A stretch of DNA of 64,000 nt from an uncultured Croceitalea sp. (lineage in GTDB: Bacteria > Bacteroidota > Bacteroidia > Flavobacteriales > Flavobacteriaceae). Each line of letters opens with the position of its first letter. The first letter of the stretch is position 1. Location: NCBI GenBank assembly GCA_947495075.1, contig CANLXH010000002.1:1240001-1304000 (forward strand), given 5' to 3'. The notes beneath the pieces are model-generated. The model saw only the letters and a list, made by a program, of their open reading frames with translations. It did no database searches and was not told the origin of the DNA. A program made the translations under genes and the position numbers. Positions 62,379-64,000 of this stretch are shown here, piece after piece.

Positions 62379-63809
62379 TTAGAATAATAATGGGATTATA
62401 AATTGAAATACGAATATAAGTAGTGCAACAGCTATTAAATTTAATATAATACCTACTCTAGCCATCTGGGGTACTTTAACATAGCCACTTGCAAATACTA
62501 TAGCATTAGGTGGTGTAGCCATAGGTAACATAAAGGCACAACTACTTGCCATTGTAACAGGAATTAGCAGATAAAGTATAGGAATCTCTAATCCAATAGC
62601 TATACCGGCGACTACTGGTGCAAGTACTGCGACTAAGGCTACATTACTCATTAATTCTGTCATGAACAGCATTAATAAAATTAATAATGAAGCGGTTAAT
62701 AAAATACTTATATCACTAGAAGCAATTGCGTTAGCTACTAAATCTACAATACCACTCACAGACATGCCTTTGGCCAGTGCTAATCCACCACCAAAAAGAA
62801 TTAAAATTCCCCAAGCTAGTTTAGAAGTATCTTTCCAGTTAATAATAAAATCCCCCTTTTTAATATTGTAGGGAATTGCAAATAATGCTATTGCTGCAAA
62901 GATGCTAATCATTGTATCGGATAACCCTAAAGTAGGAAAGATACTATTGATGAGTGTTCGAAATATCCATAAGAATACAGTTACTCCAAATATGATTAAA
63001 ACCATCTTTTCTTTCCCAGATGTAGCTCCTAGTTTTTTAAGTTCTATTTGTATTACTTCCTTTGAAGCATTAAATTTTAAATCCTTGTTTGGGAACATCC
63101 ATTTTACCAAAACTAAATAGGTGATAGTAATCATAACAATTGAAAATGGAAGTCCTAAGGTCATCCATTTTAAAAATGAAATCTGAATATTGTATTCGTT
63201 CTCTAGAAGCCCAATTAATATTGAATTAGGAGGTGTACCTATAACAGTTGCAATTCCTCCTGCATTGGCGGAGAAAGCAATTCCTAACATTACACTTAAT
63301 GCAAAGTTTTTATCATTTTTTGTAAACCCGTCTTCATCATCTATTAAAAGATTAATAACAGATAGCGCTATAGGTAACATTACCACGGTACTTGCTGTAT
63401 TGCTTATCCACATACTTAAAGAAGCTGTGGCAATCATAAAACCTAAAACCACTTTGTTGGGAGTTGTACCTGTAAGTTTTATGATATTTAAAGCAATGCG
63501 TTTGTGAAGATTTACTTTTTCTAGTGCTAGTGCCATCACAAACCCTCCAAAAAATAGAAATACTATTGGACTTCCATAATTGGCGCCAACATCTGCGATA
63601 GGGAGAATTTTAAGTAACGGGAAAAGTAAAAGTGGTAATAAAGCGGTTACTGAAATAGATACTGCTTCAGCAATCCACCAAATGAGCATCCAAGCAGCAA
63701 CGGCAATCACGGCGTCACCTTTTTCAGAGACCAATTCTATTGGTAGGTTGATAAGAATTAAAAATAGGATGGGCCCCACTATAAGGCCTAGTTTTTTGCT
63801 AAGCTCCAT
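62379..63809 (-). CDS. DASS/SLC13 family Na+:carboxylate symporter
   Basis: 476 residues and about eleven to twelve membrane segments. WMLIWWIAEAVSISVTALLP near the N-terminus, SNTASTVVMLPIALSV near 140 (the SNT motif of the ion site), and SNVALVAVLAPVV near 390 plus MLPMATPPNAIVFASG are hallmarks of SLC13 carriers. It imports di- or tricarboxylates, or sulfate in some relatives. Single gene by its terminator. Confidence 0.93.
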   Translation of the reverse strand: MELSKKLGLIVGPILFLILINLPIELVSEKGDAVIAVAAWMLIWWIAEAVSISVTALLPLLLFPLLKILPIADVGANYGSPIVFLFFGGFVMALALEKVNLHKRIALNIIKLTGTTPNKVVLGFMIATASLSMWISNTASTVVMLPIALSVINLLIDDEDGFTKNDKNFALSVMLGIAFSANAGGIATVIGTPPNSILIGLLENEYNIQISFLKWMTLGLPFSIVMITITYLVLVKWMFPNKDLKFNASKEVIQIELKKLGATSGKEKMVLIIFGVTVFLWIFRTLINSIFPTLGLSDTMISIFAAIALFAIPYNIKKGDFIINWKDTSKLAWGILILFGGGLALAKGMSVSGIVDLVANAIASSDISILLTASLLILLMLFMTELMSNVALVAVLAPVVAGIAIGLEIPILYLLIPVTMASSCAFMLPMATPPNAIVFASGYVKVPQMARVGIILNLIAVALLIFVFQFIIPLLF

Positions 63810-63848
63810 TGGGATTCTAAGCTATACTAAATTCTTTAAGTAAAAAAA

Positions 63849-64000
63849 TCAATCTTTAAATCTAATTAAAAGATCATCGTTACTTTTAAAGATTTCGATA
63901 ATTTTTTTTGATTTCAGTGATTTTGTGGTTTTATCCCATTTTTTGCCACTAAAACCAGACTTTTCTTTTATCTCAGCTAGGTAATATTTGTCATCATTAT
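63849..64000 (-). CDS. 3' end of an unidentified gene (partial)
   Basis: An open frame on the minus strand enters from the right edge and ends at TGA 63849-63851. It reads DDKYYLAEIKEKSGFSGKKW and then a Lys-rich stretch ending KSNDDLLIRFKD. About 50 residues are visible, with no membrane segment. I do not recognise it; the upstream part is outside the window. Confidence 0.5.
   Translation of the reverse strand, partial: NDDKYYLAEIKEKSGFSGKKWDKTTKSLKSKKIIEIFKSNDDLLIRFKD

Overview
The window is AT-rich chromosomal DNA of a member of the Bacteroidota, almost certainly marine Flavobacteriaceae. The evidence is the TAnnTTTG-type promoter elements, the scarcity of Shine-Dalgarno sites, SusC/D-free but typical lipoprotein signals (Cys followed by Ser/Asp-rich tails), and flavobacterial families such as DUF4136, DUF5522, DUF4230, SatD-DUF3307 and PaaZ with a C-terminal extension. 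The genus cannot be settled from the sequence alone. Most of the window is ordinary core genome; there is no prophage, CRISPR array or recognisable insertion sequence.

Layout. 0-5 kb: initiator tRNA with an odd tRNA-like fold beside it, an alanine/Na+ symporter, and the ribosome-assembly GTPases era and der. 4.7-12.8 kb: pbpC plus a giant alpha-2-macroglobulin lipoprotein, a known envelope-protection pair. 13-20 kb: a small Cys-rich lipoprotein, two TPM-domain proteins, LemA, a MerR regulator, an M23 peptidase, alaS, a 30-residue lipopeptide and a DUF4230 protein. 20-39 kb: the main metabolic block, with phenylalanine hydroxylase, a TetR regulator and a phenylacetate operon (paaE-A-B-C-D-G-H-I-J-Z-F-Y). 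It runs on into a branched-chain-type oxoacid dehydrogenase E2, an aminotransferase and a fused E1. The same inverted-repeat operator stands before paaE and before the E2 gene, and no phenylacetate-CoA ligase is present. This suggests that phenylacetyl-CoA may be made directly from phenylpyruvate. The block is also riddled with small related palindromes placed just before start codons, two of which bracket a broken GIY-YIG nuclease gene.

39-49 kb: small envelope and housekeeping genes (DUF3291, DUF4136, DUF5522, a mini-zincin, a PLP desulfhydrase-like enzyme, a glucosaminidase, hemL, an MFS carrier, VOC, an exported HIT protein, STM3941, GNAT). 49-54 kb: a frameshifted exported DinB gene; a protein kinase fused to a SAMHD1-like domain that has lost its catalytic His-Asp pair (the best candidate here for an undescribed signalling or defence protein); a cluster of interspersed palindromic repeats; an ankyrin/PD40 protein; and a membrane nucleotide cyclase.

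55-64 kb: a SatD-DUF3307 operon behind three 20-bp operators spaced exactly 28 bp apart, a Spy-like protein, a large zinc metalloprotease, two secreted proteins built from a 35-residue acidic repeat, an exported plant-type LRR protein, a DASS carboxylate transporter and the tail of an unknown gene.
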